From Hirudo medicinalis (taxonomy: Eukaryota; Annelida; Clitellata; Hirudinida; Hirudinidae), in NCBI GenBank assembly GCA_011800805.1, contig MPNW01000121.1:308066-372065 (forward strand): a stretch of 64,000 nt of DNA, written 5' to 3'. The notes beneath the pieces are model-generated. The model saw nothing but the letters and a program-made list of their open reading frames with translations. It had not been told where the DNA came from and ran no database searches. The translations under genes were made by a program, and so were the position numbers. Shown here one piece after another: positions 1 to 15,300 of this stretch (positions within the stretch are counted from its first letter, which is position 1; every line of letters begins with the position of its first letter).

Positions 1-745
1 TGACTGGCTATTTAAGAAGCTAAGTCAGGGTATTCTTCCCTTCTCTCTCCAACTCTTCCGGCTACCTCGCTACGCTGCTATTCCAGCAGTTATGTTGTCA
101 GTCGAAGCATTGTTGCCGTTGTTGTAATTAAACTTTGTAGCGAACTCGTCTTCGTCGTCAATGCCGCTGTCGCTACACTACAAGGATTCGTCCAACACAA
201 CCTCTCAATTCCTCTACTTTGGAGGCTTTTCGTGCCATTTACACGCTTTATGCACGATGTAGCAGAAATAATCCACCGTAACAATCCACAAATAATCAAG
301 ATTAAATATAATATAATTAAATATAAATATAATCTAGAGAAACAAACATGTAATTAACAAATTTGTTTCATTAATTCGAGGGGATGCGTCCGTCAGATGT
401 AAACAAATTTTGTTTTTTGACATTACTAATTATGTTAATTACAATTCTCATAATCAACAATTAACAAATGCCATGAAAAACTAAGAAAAGGAGACGGGCG
501 TTTCAGTTAAATGACCTAAAGTCTCTTCACGCATAACTCTTCATACAAAGAAGCAACCGCAGGACAAATTTCAACGTCTGCAGCGAATAAAACAAATGAC
601 ACGAAAACATGAAAGTAACATCTAAACTCACAAAAATAGAATCGAAATAAACCTCTGAAAAATTATTCTATAACATCCAGTGATTCAAGATGGTCCTATT
701 ACTAATACTAAAGACTTGTGGCATGATTTGAACAATTTGTACAGA
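1..745. other. Downstream flank of the myosin gene, no feature
   Basis: AT-rich sequence 3' of the myosin stop. Both strands show only short frames without recognisable protein similarity. It presumably contains the myosin 3' UTR, but no polyadenylation signal could be assigned with confidence. Confidence 0.5.
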
Positions 746-3700
746 TCAAAAAATAACCGCACGCCCCATCGACGCCAGAGTGCCTGTTAACCCCTGATTT
801 GTGGTCTTGTCGCTGGAAGAAGAGCTTCCGGTGCTGGACGAGGAATTGCGGAAACTCAGGAACACCTTCGTGTACTTTTCAATCAAAAGTTTCAAAGGAT
901 GAGGCTGCAAGGCAAACAATTTAGTGGTCATTCACCTTTGTATCATTCCTATATACCTTCAAAATATCTAAGACCTTAATCTGAATTACAAGCAAAGCAT
1001 ACATTGTCAGTGAAGAGGTGGCTCATGTTCTGAACCAACAAGTTGCCATGTTTGAGTTCGACGAACTTTCTCTTTTCCTCCCTCACACCGACTCCAAGAA
1101 CTTCGTTCAGTGGAATTATCCACAGATTCTCCTGTTCAATGGTAATTAATTATTGATGAGCATCAACTTATTTATTTCTACTACATCCAGTCTGACACAA
1201 TAAATCAGCAAAAGCTCTCTGCATAAATTATAGGTAAGGTTTCTATGTATTACTATATAAGGTTTCTTTTGATATTACAATTACTTAAGTGTTATCACGA
1301 TTAGTATCTAATCCCTGTTGATAACATTTGTAATGCATATCTTATTAATCTATTATTTAATAATAATAATAATAATCATCATCATCATCATCATCACCAT
1401 CATCATCGTCATCATAGCAGCACAAGCTATTATATTATATTATTTTATATTATATTATATCATATTAATAATTTAATATTATTCAGAGATGAAGAACTTA
1501 CCATCGTCTTCTCATGCAGGAAAGTCAATCCATTCTTGTTGACACCCAGAAGGCACTTACTGCTCACTTTTTGACTGCTCACATACTGAAAGAACCAATT
1601 GCCAATGAATATATTTGTAACAATATATTTATTATTTATTGTTAATGAATATACTAATAATGCAAGTACTTAATGTCAATCTCCTGCCTATTTTCATTAA
1701 ACTTCAAAGCCAACTCACATTCAAGATGAAAAAGGTTGAACCAAAGAGAGGTAAGTGGGACAAGTTTTCTAAAAACATTTATTTGAATTTCCATAAACCA
1801 ATTCGTTTAATATTAGTTATTTGTGATGGTCCTTAATAATGTAGAAATAATTCAATTTTAATAGAAATAAATATCTGTTGTAAATCAATAAGTCAAAATG
1901 AATTAATGAGTCAAAAGAAAACCTAAGAAGTATTGTTGAGATTGCTGAGATGAGATGTCTTTGTATTTCTTGAGCAGTTGCCCAAGCTTGGACTGCAGCT
2001 CTTGACTGTTATTAAAATGCCCGTGAACGTTTTTTGGCAAATATCTTTGCACTCCTTTCCTGCACGATTTGCATAAACGAGTCCATTTAAGTGGTTCGAT
2101 TAATTTTACGAGTTCGCATTCATTCGTCACATGCCTCTACTTGATCTCTTTGAGAAATTATTTATTCTTAAATGTTCAATTGAAATTTAAATCGTACTTG
2201 TTTTGGAAATCCACAAAGTTGTCACTTTTCATAAGGAAGAAGCTCAGCTTAAGAATCATTTCCTGCAATACAATTCACATTTGTTATTGAGAGTCTCAAT
2301 AGCCTTCATTTAGACTTTTTCTAAACCCACTCGCATATTGTAATAATTACAATAATTATAATTAACATTAATTATCAGAACTTCCTAAAGCTGTTGCCAA
2401 ATGTTATCTCCATTGCGACAAATGTTTGCGCAAACCTCTAAATATGAGCATAAATTATAGATGAAGTCTAAACCTTGGTTTCATTCATGTTTTTGGGGGG
2501 CGGTGGCACGAGGAGACCGTCCAAATAATCGGGCCTACTCTGGGCGAACATGAGGTTGAGGTGAGAGGGAGTGATGCGGCCTGGCAGTGGAAATACCCAA
2601 GTGAATCGGCAGAAGAGGAACTGACACGGCCTTTCCTTCTGCGCAAAATCTGACACAATATCCATGACATAGGTCTCATCGTCGAGGGGAAACAGGGATC
2701 TTTCTGTAAGCAAATTGATATAATTTCAGAGTTGTAAATGTTTTGTTACTGATGTTGCTGTTATTGTTGCTATTCTGACCATTCCCATGGATGATGTATA
2801 TGATGTACTCAGAACTTTCTGAACTGCCTCCGATATCAAAATTTTCACAAATCTGTTCGACAGCATCCTTCACGACCTGATCATAAAACATCCTGTCATT
2901 AACCTCTCAATTAATCTTTCAAGGTTTTTAAAATGAATTCAGGAATCTAGTCATCATAGTGAGCATATGAAGGTGCAAACATGAGCAAACATGGCTGGGG
3001 AGGTGGATGAATAAATTATTATATTATAATTATTATGTCATTATTATAACAAAAACTCAAATACTCACCATACTCGTTTCTGCAAAAATCCTGGTCATTG
3101 AATTACCGGGAATCGTGCAAATGATCTGCCTGGTGTATCTGCCAAGCTAAGATTAAGATCGAAGAAGCTTCATGATTTGTTAAAAATGAATAGCAAGTAT
3201 TTAGACCAAGTCAGTAAGTAAAGGAGCTGTCAAAGCACTCGATATACCGTGATTGATGAAATCTCAGTCTTTTCAAGGGTTCCCTTTCTTCCTCCATACC
3301 TTATCGTCTGCTTCAAGTTATGTAAACATTTTTCTGCCAATTCTAAATAGAATATAGTTTCTCATTAAGAATTAATCACAATAATTTCATGTCAATCTAA
3401 GAACAGCAACTCTTTTATAAAATTAATGACATAATTTACAACTCATCTAAAATAAACAGGTTTCATTTTAATTCAGGTTAATTCATTTGCAACGAGGCAA
3501 AAAAGTGACCAACTGCAGTCCGGATTGTTCTGATCACGAGCAACCTCTTCGATGAATGAGAGCACGTAGGGTCTCAAGATGTCGTCACAGTCAAAGAATG
3601 AACAAAACATAAGCAGCAATCTCCATCCCTGCTGACAGCTGTCACTGTCAAAACCATGAATATTCATGAGATATTGTAATAGTGCTCTTGAATTGTGATC

Positions 3701-6700
3701 GATTTATTATGTAATGCATGAAGTCATGAAACTCACACAATATCAACTTTAATATCAACATTGAGATTATTATAACCTCATCATTAATATGCATCCTATT
3801 GAAGATTAATTGTAATTCATGGGGAAGCCAACTAATAAATTCTAATTAGCCTAAAAATATATTACAATTTATATCATTGATTAGTACTTTTCACCACTTA
3901 AAAACTTTGTTTCATTAGATTTATTGACTAATACCTATTTTATTCCTATTGTTAACAATCACTGTTACCTCTTGGGACTTTTGTTGGCAGTGAGTTGCTT
4001 GAGAATCTGGCAATAAGTTTCATTCCTGAGTTCCGGATGATCGTAGCAATGAGAGAATATGACGGACACCGAACTGTGCGAAGATTTCCCTTTCGTCAAA
4101 GGATAGTCGTGCATGTATTCCATGATGGCTGAAATGAATCCGATTTTAAATCATTCGTGCCATCGACGAATGCAGCTATTATTATGAAGCAGTTCATTAG
4201 TGGTTTAATTGAAAGTCGCTCACTTGAGGATGGAAATTGTTCCATAATTTGGATATATTATTTATAATAATCACTTGATACATAGTTAGGACAAGAATAA
4301 GTTCAAATTGAAATATGTTAGAATATAGTAATAATGACAACAACCAAACAATGCGAACCATTATGAAATTATTAGTGATCAATTTCTTAGGCAATTAATT
4401 ATTAATTGCAAATTAACTGTCAAACACGAGCCATCAATGTTTAATAATTTTGTTGATTAAGAAGCCAACAAAAGACCAACATTTAAATATATTGACAGCA
4501 ATCTTGTTGAGAGTGTCTGAAGTTATGTTTGTCAACGAGTCTTTAATGGGAGCCTGAAGCAGAAAAATGCAGATGAAACACAACGAACACAACTTTCTTT
4601 CTGACAAATCTATAAACTTGATTTATTGGACTAATTATCCTCATCTCGTCTACATTTGCAAAACGATTAAGTAATTATGGAAATTCTATCAACTTGAAAT
4701 GAACAAAGTTTGACTTGTTGAATTTAAATGTCTCTTTACAATTATTTTTAACAAATCCAACCTTCGACCATTTGACTCTTTCTAAAAATTCCTGTCCTGA
4801 CCAAACTTCACGTACTTTAATAAATAATAATTTGAGAAATCAATAAATAAATAACAACAATATTAATAATTCTGCAAATGATTTCCATCAACCAAGTTAT
4901 TATGATCTTTTTGTTATTTAGTCAGACAAAACCACAAAACATGAAATTACAATGTTCATGTATTATATTATATATTTAATGATTTGAAGTAGTAAGTTAT
5001 GTTACTTTTCTTTAGGTCTTTCTTCAATATTGACGACCTGTGAATTATTGTGGGTGTTCAAATAACAATTATAAATTAGCATTCAAAATAGTCAAAGAAG
5101 AGCACGTGACTGACATGGAGACATTCTTTCTGAAGTACTTCGATGCATATTCCAGCATGACGTGATGCTGCTTGGCCTCCTCAAACGAAGAATAACTTGG
5201 TTCTTTTAAGGTGTTCTGTGAAAGGACAATTTTAAATTATTATAAGTAATCCTAAGTAATTAATTAAACATTATAATGTATTTAAGTAGATTTAATGTAA
5301 TATTAACTAATATAATATTTAATTAAATAATAATAACAAGGAAGTCATAAATTAGCAATCAACCAATCATCTTCTAACAACTGCTTCTCAATAATAAGTA
5401 GTTATTATACAAGTTAAAGGTGAACCTACATATAAAGAGAAGTCAGGCAGTGTGGTGTTCACTTCAAAAGTCTTGAAGGACAAAGGCACCTGGTGGATGG
5501 ACATTGGAACGGCAAACTCTGCAGGAAACATTCCCACCTTTCCGTGAACGGCTCCGTACAGCCAACCTGGATTAACGATATCGACGTTACTCGTTTAAAT
5601 TAATGACTGGTTTTGATTAGAATGTTTTCTGTTTTCATTCCACAGCAGTTGTTATTAATATTGAGATTCTCAATAACATACTACAACTGTGGCCAATTAT
5701 ATGTTATGTGGTTATTCAATAACCATCACCTTGCTCAAGTTCTTGATTCCTATTGGTGAGTTTAATAATATCCCCCTTGGCAAAGCTTAACAACTCGTTC
5801 TCATTTGTCGGATAATTCTGGATGGCTTTCACAAAAACAGAGTTCTGTAAACATACAATATTAATAGCATTCACAAATCCAGTAATTCCTAAAAAGAAAA
5901 TGACATCGTATAATCAATAAATAGAATGTAATGTGTCATCGATTGCATTTACAATCCTTGCTTAGGTAATCAAGAGGTTTTAATTAGACATTTAACATGG
6001 ATTTGGTGTTCCTTAGAAATCAATAAGAATTCCTTGCAGTTTAAATGATCTTATGGAGAAAGCCATCTCAGTAATCTAATTACATCAATGGCAATAGCAA
6101 TATTCTATTGCTGATAATATTATCATGAAATGAAATTATTATACTAATAATAATATGCATGAGAACAGAATTAAGAATTTAAAATATATAATATTATTTG
6201 CCAATACCTGTTCAAGTTCAATGCAAAATGCTTCAATAAGATTTTGTGCTCTGGTTGCCTAAAAAGTAAAAAACAAATCATATTGATGGATGACTTCTGC
6301 AAAGTAAAATCAGGAAAATATTGAAAATGAAGAATTAATGGAAGTATTCGTAACAATGATTGCTCATCATTTGGCACAAATAACAATTGCACGAGTGCAC
6401 TCGTGAAGCCTTCTTTAATTTCACAGCTTTAAATAAGACTATCTCATAACAAGTCAAGTTGAATGAGGTAATAACAAAGAACGTTCAAAAGTTATCTCGT
6501 AAACAAATTCACTTAGAACGCCTTCTTTATAAAATAAATGTTGACAACAGTAATGCTTCTATTTCAAGAGGATGATGCGCTATTCAGATGTAAATCATCT
6601 TCTAACCGATAAATCATTAGGCCGAGCGATGACAATAATTGATAACTGCATTAGTTCAAGTCGCATTTGAAAAGCCACGAACGAACCTGGTCAAAATAGA

Positions 6701-9308
6701 GTACGGCATATTTGTCGAGCTTGTAATGAAACTGCAGAGACCTCGGTTGGGGAACGCAGATGTCGACGATCTCTTCGTAGCTGAACGAGATGATCGTTCG
6801 AGGAATTTTACTCAATATTAACAATCATAACATAAGTCGACCTTTGCACGACTACTGTCATACTATTGTAGGTCATCAACAATACATTGATATGTATTCA
6901 ACATTATGTAATAATTTATGATGTAATAGGGCTCCACCTGTTTGCCTCATGGTTAACCTAATTTAATGTTTTGGTGTATTGCTTATAATTTTCACCCAAG
7001 CTGCACAATCAGTCACAAATGAATTATGCATAACAAAACAAGATGGTGAGAATTGTGATACCTGATTCTCTCAATGACATCGAATCGTTCACGACCACTC
7101 TGGTCGACCTTGGCGAGAAATCTGACGCCCGAGTGACTTATGCCGAGGTATTGGACCGATGTCAGAAGGGATCCTCCCTGGATATCAAAAACAACTTGAC
7201 AAAGTTGTCATGTCAACTAATTTCCAACATAAGGCTATTGAATTATTAACAGATAAATATTTATTTCGCTACCATAACGCAATATTATTCAATAGCCACT
7301 GCATCGTAATACTTGTTATTGCTATCATAAACATTCTCCATCAGATTTCTTAGCATGGTATTATTCACAAGTTATAAGTATTGAAGGTGATTTAAGGTTC
7401 TCAAAACAAAACGAGACTTACGGACACTTTGTAAATTCTACTGAAATAGTTAGGCCACTGTTTTGCAACCTCAAGGATGGTTGCTTTTTCTCTTGGGTTG
7501 TGGTTTTTCTTTGTGACAAAATCCAGATCCCTACAGCCTAAAAGAGATCATATTAAACTTTCTACATTCTCGTGCCGTCGACACTCACGAACAATCGAAC
7601 AAACCCATTTTGGATTTAAGAGTGTTTTCATCTTCTTGGCTGATTCTGATGCACTTCTTGTCGAGGTCAGAAATGATTTGCAGATAAATGAATTCGTTTA
7701 CAAGTTCGTTGGAGTTTGGCTCGTTTCTCGTGAAAATCTGAGTTTTAAAATTGGAATTATTAATAAAGTAGATTCCTGCAAATTGGTAAAGCCGGGACTA
7801 TCGTCGGAAACGTTGTCATACTTCTTTCCTGGCACGTAAACTCCACAGAACTTTTCCATAAGTGAGATGAGATTGAGATGATCTGACATGTAGCTGTGTA
7901 TCAGAGGTTAGCAATGTTGAAAGATCAAAGTATTCTCTATCATCTTCAATGTCATCCTCAGTGATTGCAGCAAAGTTGACAGTCTTGTTTGAGTGACCTT
8001 GAGAATTAATATCAGTAGTAATTGTGTTCCCCTGTCTCCTCATTGGAGAGGCTTCCTTTTTGGGCTGAGGAACACGTCTTAAGGCAGGACCTAAGACCGG
8101 CAAATCTTGCAATTGATTTTTGGCAAGAATAAACTGAGGACGAGGTATTGGAGACCTCCTCGCATCAGGATTAATCACTGAGGGAGCTGAGGGAATCAAA
8201 TCGTAATTAAATTTAAATTTTCACCATTGCTTTTTATTAATGAATTTATGTTCTGTTGTAAAGATTACAGTAAAATAATCTCGATCATTGAATCAACGTA
8301 CGCAAAGGAATGGAACCGAGTGCCGGTCGGTACATGGCTGCCGGCTGAAAAACATTTTGATGTTTTTAGTGTTTAATGCTAAAAAGATGCAAATATCTTC
8401 CAGTGCTTTGTGGCATTGTGTTCAATTTAATTATTCTGAGATTAATTAATAATATCAAAACATATTAGAAACATTCTAATTCTCCATTAAAATAATATTC
8501 TCAAAAACTTTTGTTACATAACTCATTGTTTAAATTTTGAATTTAAACATTCACTTAAACTGTTTAAATCGGTTCTAAATGTATATTTAGCTTATTGTTA
8601 TTGCTTGGAACAGCTGATATTTGTGTAAAGCAGATATATATTGTATGGTCACTTAATGGCCAGTTCTAATTAATAATGTTGACGATGAAAACGACATAAT
8701 CATCGTCTATTGTTAATAACTTCAAGTCTAAAAATAAATGCGAACCTTCTCATTGTCCCCAACACCTTTAAGCATTTTAGCAATCTCCCGAGCATTCATG
8801 TAATGCAATCCGTTGTCATCATTAAAGGCTGGTTTAAAGACATTCTCCACCCAATCTGACATGCTGACATCCTGAGAATCATTATCATTGGCACCATTTT
8901 CAAGTGGTTTTGCTTGCTGAGGACTTTTATCTGTTTGACTCAATTCTATGTCAACATATATTCTTTTCAGGCACTTTGGATTAATCCGGGTCAAGTCGAG
9001 AAGGGAATTTGAAGGGTGGTCCAATTGCTGAAGTTGTCCCCGGTTCTCGGATTCCAAGCACTTGACGAACCTTTCGTTTAACGGGCTTCTTTCGGACAAG
9101 CCGAGATCGGCGTATATTTTGTCGAAGGTTTTCAACGGTTTGTTGGCATTCGTGGCGTAAATGGAGTCACGACGATTAGAAAACTTGAAGAACAAGCTCG
9201 GATGCACGGGCAATCGCGGTGGAGCAGGAGCAAACTCCTTCAACTCCACGATCTCTGACATGTCTATCTCTTTCCATGTCAAGAGCTTCTCCAAGTTGCT
9301 TGCAGTCC
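746..9308 (-). other. Myosin XV tail: linker, SH3, second MyTH4, C-terminal FERM
   Basis: The 8744-9308 exon is a low-complexity linker with no known fold and holds [18 protein letters not shown]. Exons at about 7900-8190 are proline/arginine rich. Then come a FERM-C-like stretch (about 6640-7640, [12 protein letters not shown] and [20 protein letters not shown]) and SH3 (5735-5845 and 5460-5568, [12 protein letters not shown] then [18 protein letters not shown]). [12 protein letters not shown] lies near 5150. The second MyTH4 is at 3974-4130 ([27 protein letters not shown]) and 3480-3640 ([14 protein letters not shown]). FERM2 spans 746-2890. The protein ends in a serine-rich tail and [11 protein letters not shown]. 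Confidence 0.88.
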
Positions 9309-12300
9309 TAAATTAATCAAGGAGTCACCAAACAATACAGAACAATCATTTAATAGAAAAAAATTAATAAAGCCTTTTAAGTACTTTAAATATAATATAA
9401 TGTAACAAATGCCGATCTCACGATCGTTATGGTTTACCAATATTTTTACGCCTTATGTTGTTGCAAAAATAATGGCCAGTTTACTTTAAAAGGGGCTACT
9501 TTAAAATAAAACAACTCGATTGGCATTATCTTTATTAACCGAAGTAACATCCTTTAGAATCAATACACTTTTGCCATCTTGAGACAAGTTTTTCTATTCC
9601 AATTTTGTAAAACTCTGGGGCTCTGGACTCGACAATTTCTTTGAAGGCATTTTTTGGTGTTTTGAAGCATTTTTCATGCAAGAAGTTGTTGAGGAGTTTT
9701 AAAAAGTGATGGTCAGATGGCGAGAGATCCGGTGAATAGGGCTCGTAACCCAGTTCATTTCAGTTGAGATGGGTACCTCACCCATTGATGCTGCGACATG
9801 AGGGGCGGGCATTATTATGGAGAAGAATTGGGCCTTTTCTGTTGATCAATGCTGCAAGCAAACGCTGCACTTTCTGATGCATCTCGTTGATTCGAAGACA
9901 GTAATCTTTCTGCGGTAATCGTTTCACCTGGAGTTAGGAAATCATAGCGAATCAGTCCAGCTGCAGACCACCAAACATGAACGTCGCCAATTGTCGAGTC
10001 ACAATTCGATCGAGGAATATATCATTATTGTTGCTTAAGATGAGAAGATGACACCTCAAAATGATGGATTTTTTTTTATTTTTGTTTAGATTGTGGGGCA
10101 CCCACTTGTCGAGCTTCCTTACCTTTCCAAGTTGTCTTAAATGGCGAGAGATTGTTGAATGGTCCACTTTCAGTTCTTCAGTAATATCTCTGGTAGTTTT
10201 GAGTCCGAGTCAGCTTCAATTATTGCCCTCAGTCGATCGTTGTCAATGTCAGATGGACATCCCCGACCTGCTTCCCCGATACCCGACCCCGACCCGGGCA
10301 TACCATTGTATTGCCAGCACGGAATTTTTAAAACCAACGACGTGTTGCATGCTCCGAAGTATTTCCTCACCCCACAATTCGATGATATTTCAAGTTGCTT
10401 CCATGGCACTATGGCCGAGTTTAGACTCGTGAAGCAAAATAATCCTTAATTCTTGTTTTGACAACATGATTAAAGAACGGTTTAATAAAGAGACTAACTC
10501 AACAATAGAATAATTATTGTTATTGATCAGATAGCGGAACGAATGATACTTAAAACGATATGCAACAGTCGGTAAGAAAAAAGTCCTTATTTCGAAACTG
10601 ATTTGTAAAATTTCCAAAATTTAAAAACGGCCATTATTTTTGCAACAACCCAATCTAAATAGCAGGACCTTTGAGGTAATTCTTAGAGGATATGAAAAGA
10701 GGTTTAAACTTATTCGAAGCCTTCAAGTCTATCAAGTCAGTGCAGTTTTTCATTCAATAAAATAATAACAAGTACAAATATTATTTCATTTTACATTTTA
10801 AGGATATTAAATAAGCCCATGCTTTATTCTATCAATTAATTAGCCAAATTTTTTAATAAAGTGATTATTTTTAAGTGGATATTAATTTTAATATATTTTA
10901 GATTCCAACCTATTAGATCCCACTTTGTAGGCAAGCAGATGAGAATCTGTGGTGAGGTATTTCTCCTCAGTTTCAACTTCTTTAATGCCATCCAGCACAA
11001 AATCTGATCCAGACAAGAAACAACAAACATTTCCATCAACCAACTCCAGTGACCATCCACTATCATCCAGTTTTCTAAAAAGAAATTCCATTTTGAGGTT
11101 TTTTTTTTAGGTCTTCATTGTGCCTTCTTGGTTTTTGATATAAAAATAATCAATTCCATCAATTTGACCAATTAAAACAATCATGAATCCTGGACTTCAG
11201 TATTTAATTTATTGGCAACAAATTTCTGCAGATAAAATCAAACCTCTCTTGAAAGAGCTCGTCCATAAACTCCTCGGCGGTCATCCAAGAATCAACCTCC
11301 CTGCATATTTTGGTTCCTTAAATCACAAACAACTCAATTAAGCAACCCTTGAAGAGTCTCAACAAATATTTAACAAACCATCATAGAAGGAAGCTGTGAG
11401 TGCCATTGGAAGTCTCCTAAACAGAGCCATCCACTCCAGCTTGCAGGGAGGATGAGATCGATTGATCTCTTCAGGTACGTTCAAACCTCTCAGCAGGTTA
11501 TTTTGGCAATAGGGAGCCAATGTTTCAGGACAGTAATGGGAGACATAACTGCAGGTGATCAAATAATTTTAAGCTCATAATGTCTTTTCATTAAAATCAA
11601 ATTTTTAAATCAAGAAATTCATGTTTGATATATTGATAATAATTATTGTCCAAGTTAATACACTTTTTTGAAAAGCGAAAAATTTTTTCAGTGAAGAATG
11701 GACAGAAATATAAAAGTCAAACAGTGATATAAGAAAAAAAAATTAAAACACACCATGACACAATGCAGAATAAGAATGGCATTATAATAAGTTAACATGG
11801 AACCTAAGTTGAAGTGAATAACTAAAATATCAATTTGGTGATCAACAAATGCCACTCAAAGAGGAAAGACATCACAGAAGAAAAAGAGAATGACATGAGC
11901 AGTACTTGATGAGGTAATTAGAGAGGACTTGACTTGGGTGGAAGCATCCTCCACACAGAGTCATCATAAACCAAATTCTGTCGACCATGCTTGCTTTGAG
12001 CTTGTCTTTCATGAAAGCCTTGCTACAGATTTGTAAGAGTATCTCGTCTTTGAGTGGCAAAGTGTTGAGGCATTTGGAGATTATGAAGTTCACTGAGAGC
12101 ATCTGAGTTACCAGTGAATCATTATCCTTGATCAAGTATCTCAGTAGCTAAAAATAACACATTAGTCCTGACATAGCACGGCTTCATGATAAAGCAGGTC
12201 GCTCGTCTTATTCATCCACTCACGAGTTTTGCTAATTCGAGAGTTGTTTTTGCGTCTTTCTCGGAGGCTTTCGCCAGGATCGGGTTCTCGTGGAAACCTT

Positions 12301-15300
12301 TCGGTATGCAAGCCATTGTACCCTGCAAAAACGTTGGTTCAACAAATATTGTTAATTATTTCACATATTGTGAAATAAAAAAACATTTATGAGTGTTAGC
12401 AACTAAAAAGCAATTGACAATTGTTTGGTTACTGGAAATGTACATTCTCATTAATAACATCAATAACAATCTTAATGGTGACTAATATAATAAACGAGAA
12501 CAACGCAAATATGTCTGAAATGTAAAAATATTAATTTATTAATGATGACGCACATTTGCCGACCAAATTTATATCATCACGGCGAATGTAATATTACTCT
12601 CGGTTACGAGAAATTCATGCTAAACTTACGGGGCAGTAGACTTCGGCATACTTCTTGAAATCGAAACTGTCGACATCGAACGGCAGTTGCGGAGAGAAGA
12701 TTGTCGGAGCGACGTGGGGCATTTGAACGAACGCGTCTTCGATGGATCCTTGGGTCGTGAATTAAACAAGTTCTACGTGCTAAGTTATTTGGACATTTCA
12801 AACTTAATATATTTAAATATGTCCACCTTGTTTGTATTCTAGTGTGCACATAACAAGACTGCATCTGCTAACCTGGATGTTCGCTTATTTGATAGGCAAG
12901 TGCTCTTGGAATTTCCAAGCTGTTGGCATTCACTTTGAAGGATATTTTTTCCTACAAATTATCCAACACTATTGTCATATTTCTAAAATTTAAATCTTTA
13001 AAAATAATAATAATAATAACAATAATAATAGTAATGATGATGATGATGATGGTAATAATAATAATAATAATAATTTTGATCCATTTTTTTAACTGTCATT
13101 GCATTATGCCAATTTTTTTCAATAGAAATAGCATTGGCAGCACATTCACACAAATGATTTCAAATAATGAGCTGCATTCACCACAGCTGCTCATTCTCAG
13201 ACCAACATTAAGCAAATATTATAAGCAGATCAAGATTATGCTTCAGTTCCAACATTACTTCCTCATCAATGTGAGACTTTTAAGCACTTTCTTGTCGTGT
13301 TAATAACGAATAACAAATTATTCATGAGACATCCATTTTTACCTTAAGAACTTCATCAGGTAGTGGACCTTGGGCCTTAATTTCCTCAAATATTTTTGAT
13401 CTCCTTGCTTTCATATCATCTTCAAACTTTTTCATCTGCTTTTGGTTGACTTCACAAACTCTGCTTCTGTCTTCTTCCATCTGTAGTGAATAGATATGGA
13501 ATCACGATGGCATCACCGATAACGTTACGGCATCGTCGACATCATTATTCAATTCACTCAATTGCTTTCTCTGTTTGAAGATGTTGATTTGCTCAATTAA
13601 ATTTTTAGTGCCAGTTGTTTGAGCAATTTAAATTCACATTTTTTGTGAATAAACTAATCAATATTTAAGAAATTATTTATCACTGGAAGTAATTGGTAGA
13701 AACAACATAGAACATTAAAAATTTGAAATATATATTTAAAATAAAAAATAATGTAACCAAACACACTCAAACACTCATGAGTGATTTCGTTACCTCCTCC
13801 TGAGTTGAATGAAAAATTTAAGGAACAAAAAATTATTTCACAATCCAAGCATAATCAAATCATCTTACTATACTGAAGAGTCATTATCTTTTTCCAACAA
13901 TTCAACAGGTCAACAAATACCATTCCAAAATCATAACAACAAACCTTTTTGTATTCTTTCTGAGATATCAACCTCCTTATCTGTGCCTGAATAGCAACTG
14001 CAGCACCTACTATCTTGTTATAATTTTTCCTAGAAAGGTGAATAATATGATACATTCAAATATTTATACAATAGAATGATGACTTCAAGACCTGTACGAC
14101 CTCAATATGCAATCCGAATTACCTGGCTATCCAGCCTCTCGTGGAAGCCTGCAACCTGAGAACGGCACGTTTGTTTCTTAACAGCTGCTCCCTGGCAAGC
14201 CGTCCTCGTGCATATTTCTGAAACACCAGGGCAGCTTTGACCAGAAACTTACTTTTGGCCTTAACGAGATGGCCCAGAAAGTCTTCTCTCATGAAAACCT
14301 TAAGTAATTTTTAATTACTTCAACTGAGGAACAGCCGAACGGTGTCGTCGGATTCAGATATAAAAATATCTTTATTCAATTACTCAAAGTTAACAAAATT
14401 CTGATGAAAAATAAGCAAAATTCACTTTTGTTTTCCCGATTTCCCAACTGTTCTTCCAAACCTGTGCTTGATTTTCAAGTATTGACTGACAAATGAAGTG
14501 GAGGTTTGCCTCAGTAACATTCAAAGGACTGCTCATTGTTGGTGGCAAGAGAGATCTGAATCTGATCAAAGTAAATTTATTGGTAAATAATGTCAACGCG
14601 ACACCAAGACAAACATAATACGAACGCAAACGATAACCATGTGACGAAATATCACTTAATGACGTGGTTAATACTACATTCATTAAGATGATTTATTACA
14701 TCGTCAGAGTTTGAGATCATGCTTCAATGCAAGTTGCTTTTTAGGCAGCAATAAATAATTATTGCTTGTGGTAATTCCAACTTAAGTTTTACATAATTTA
14801 CTTCGCGAGTTTGTGACATAACCAAGCACAATCGAACGAGCCGATCGATGCTGCTGCAAAAAACATTGTGTTCGTACTTTTGGTAGAAAATAAAGAATTT
14901 CTGCCGGACACAAAAGCCCAGCTTCCTGATTTTAACAGTTTCAAGCATGCCAGTGGCCCGAAGTTGGTTGAGAACCAAATGATCCTGAAACAACATGGAG
15001 TGCTTTGTGTTGTTTGGCTTGATGCACCTGATGAACCATGGGTTGCACCTACAAACCAAAGAAGGTTCTATTTGCAAATTCATAAAAATTCTGAAAAATG
15101 ATATATAAAGGGTTACACATACTTCATCATTTCTAGGAGGGATTGAAGAGAATCATGAAAGAGTGATGAGACGGTACCACTCCTGGCCTTGGTACTCATG
15201 GTACTTCTTGTGCCATTTTTAAGAAGCTCGTCCCTGTTTCTTAATTCGAGGTCCTGTCCAAAAAAATCAGACACAAAAGCATCCTCACTCTCCAAGAGGA

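Noticed and set aside
8728..9294. A free-standing 188-residue gene
   Set aside because: It has splice signals and lies in register between myosin tail exons, so it is treated as the myosin linker.
10061..10449. Plus-strand frames of about 100-120 codons
   Set aside because: They are the antisense of the mariner transposase, with no independent similarity.
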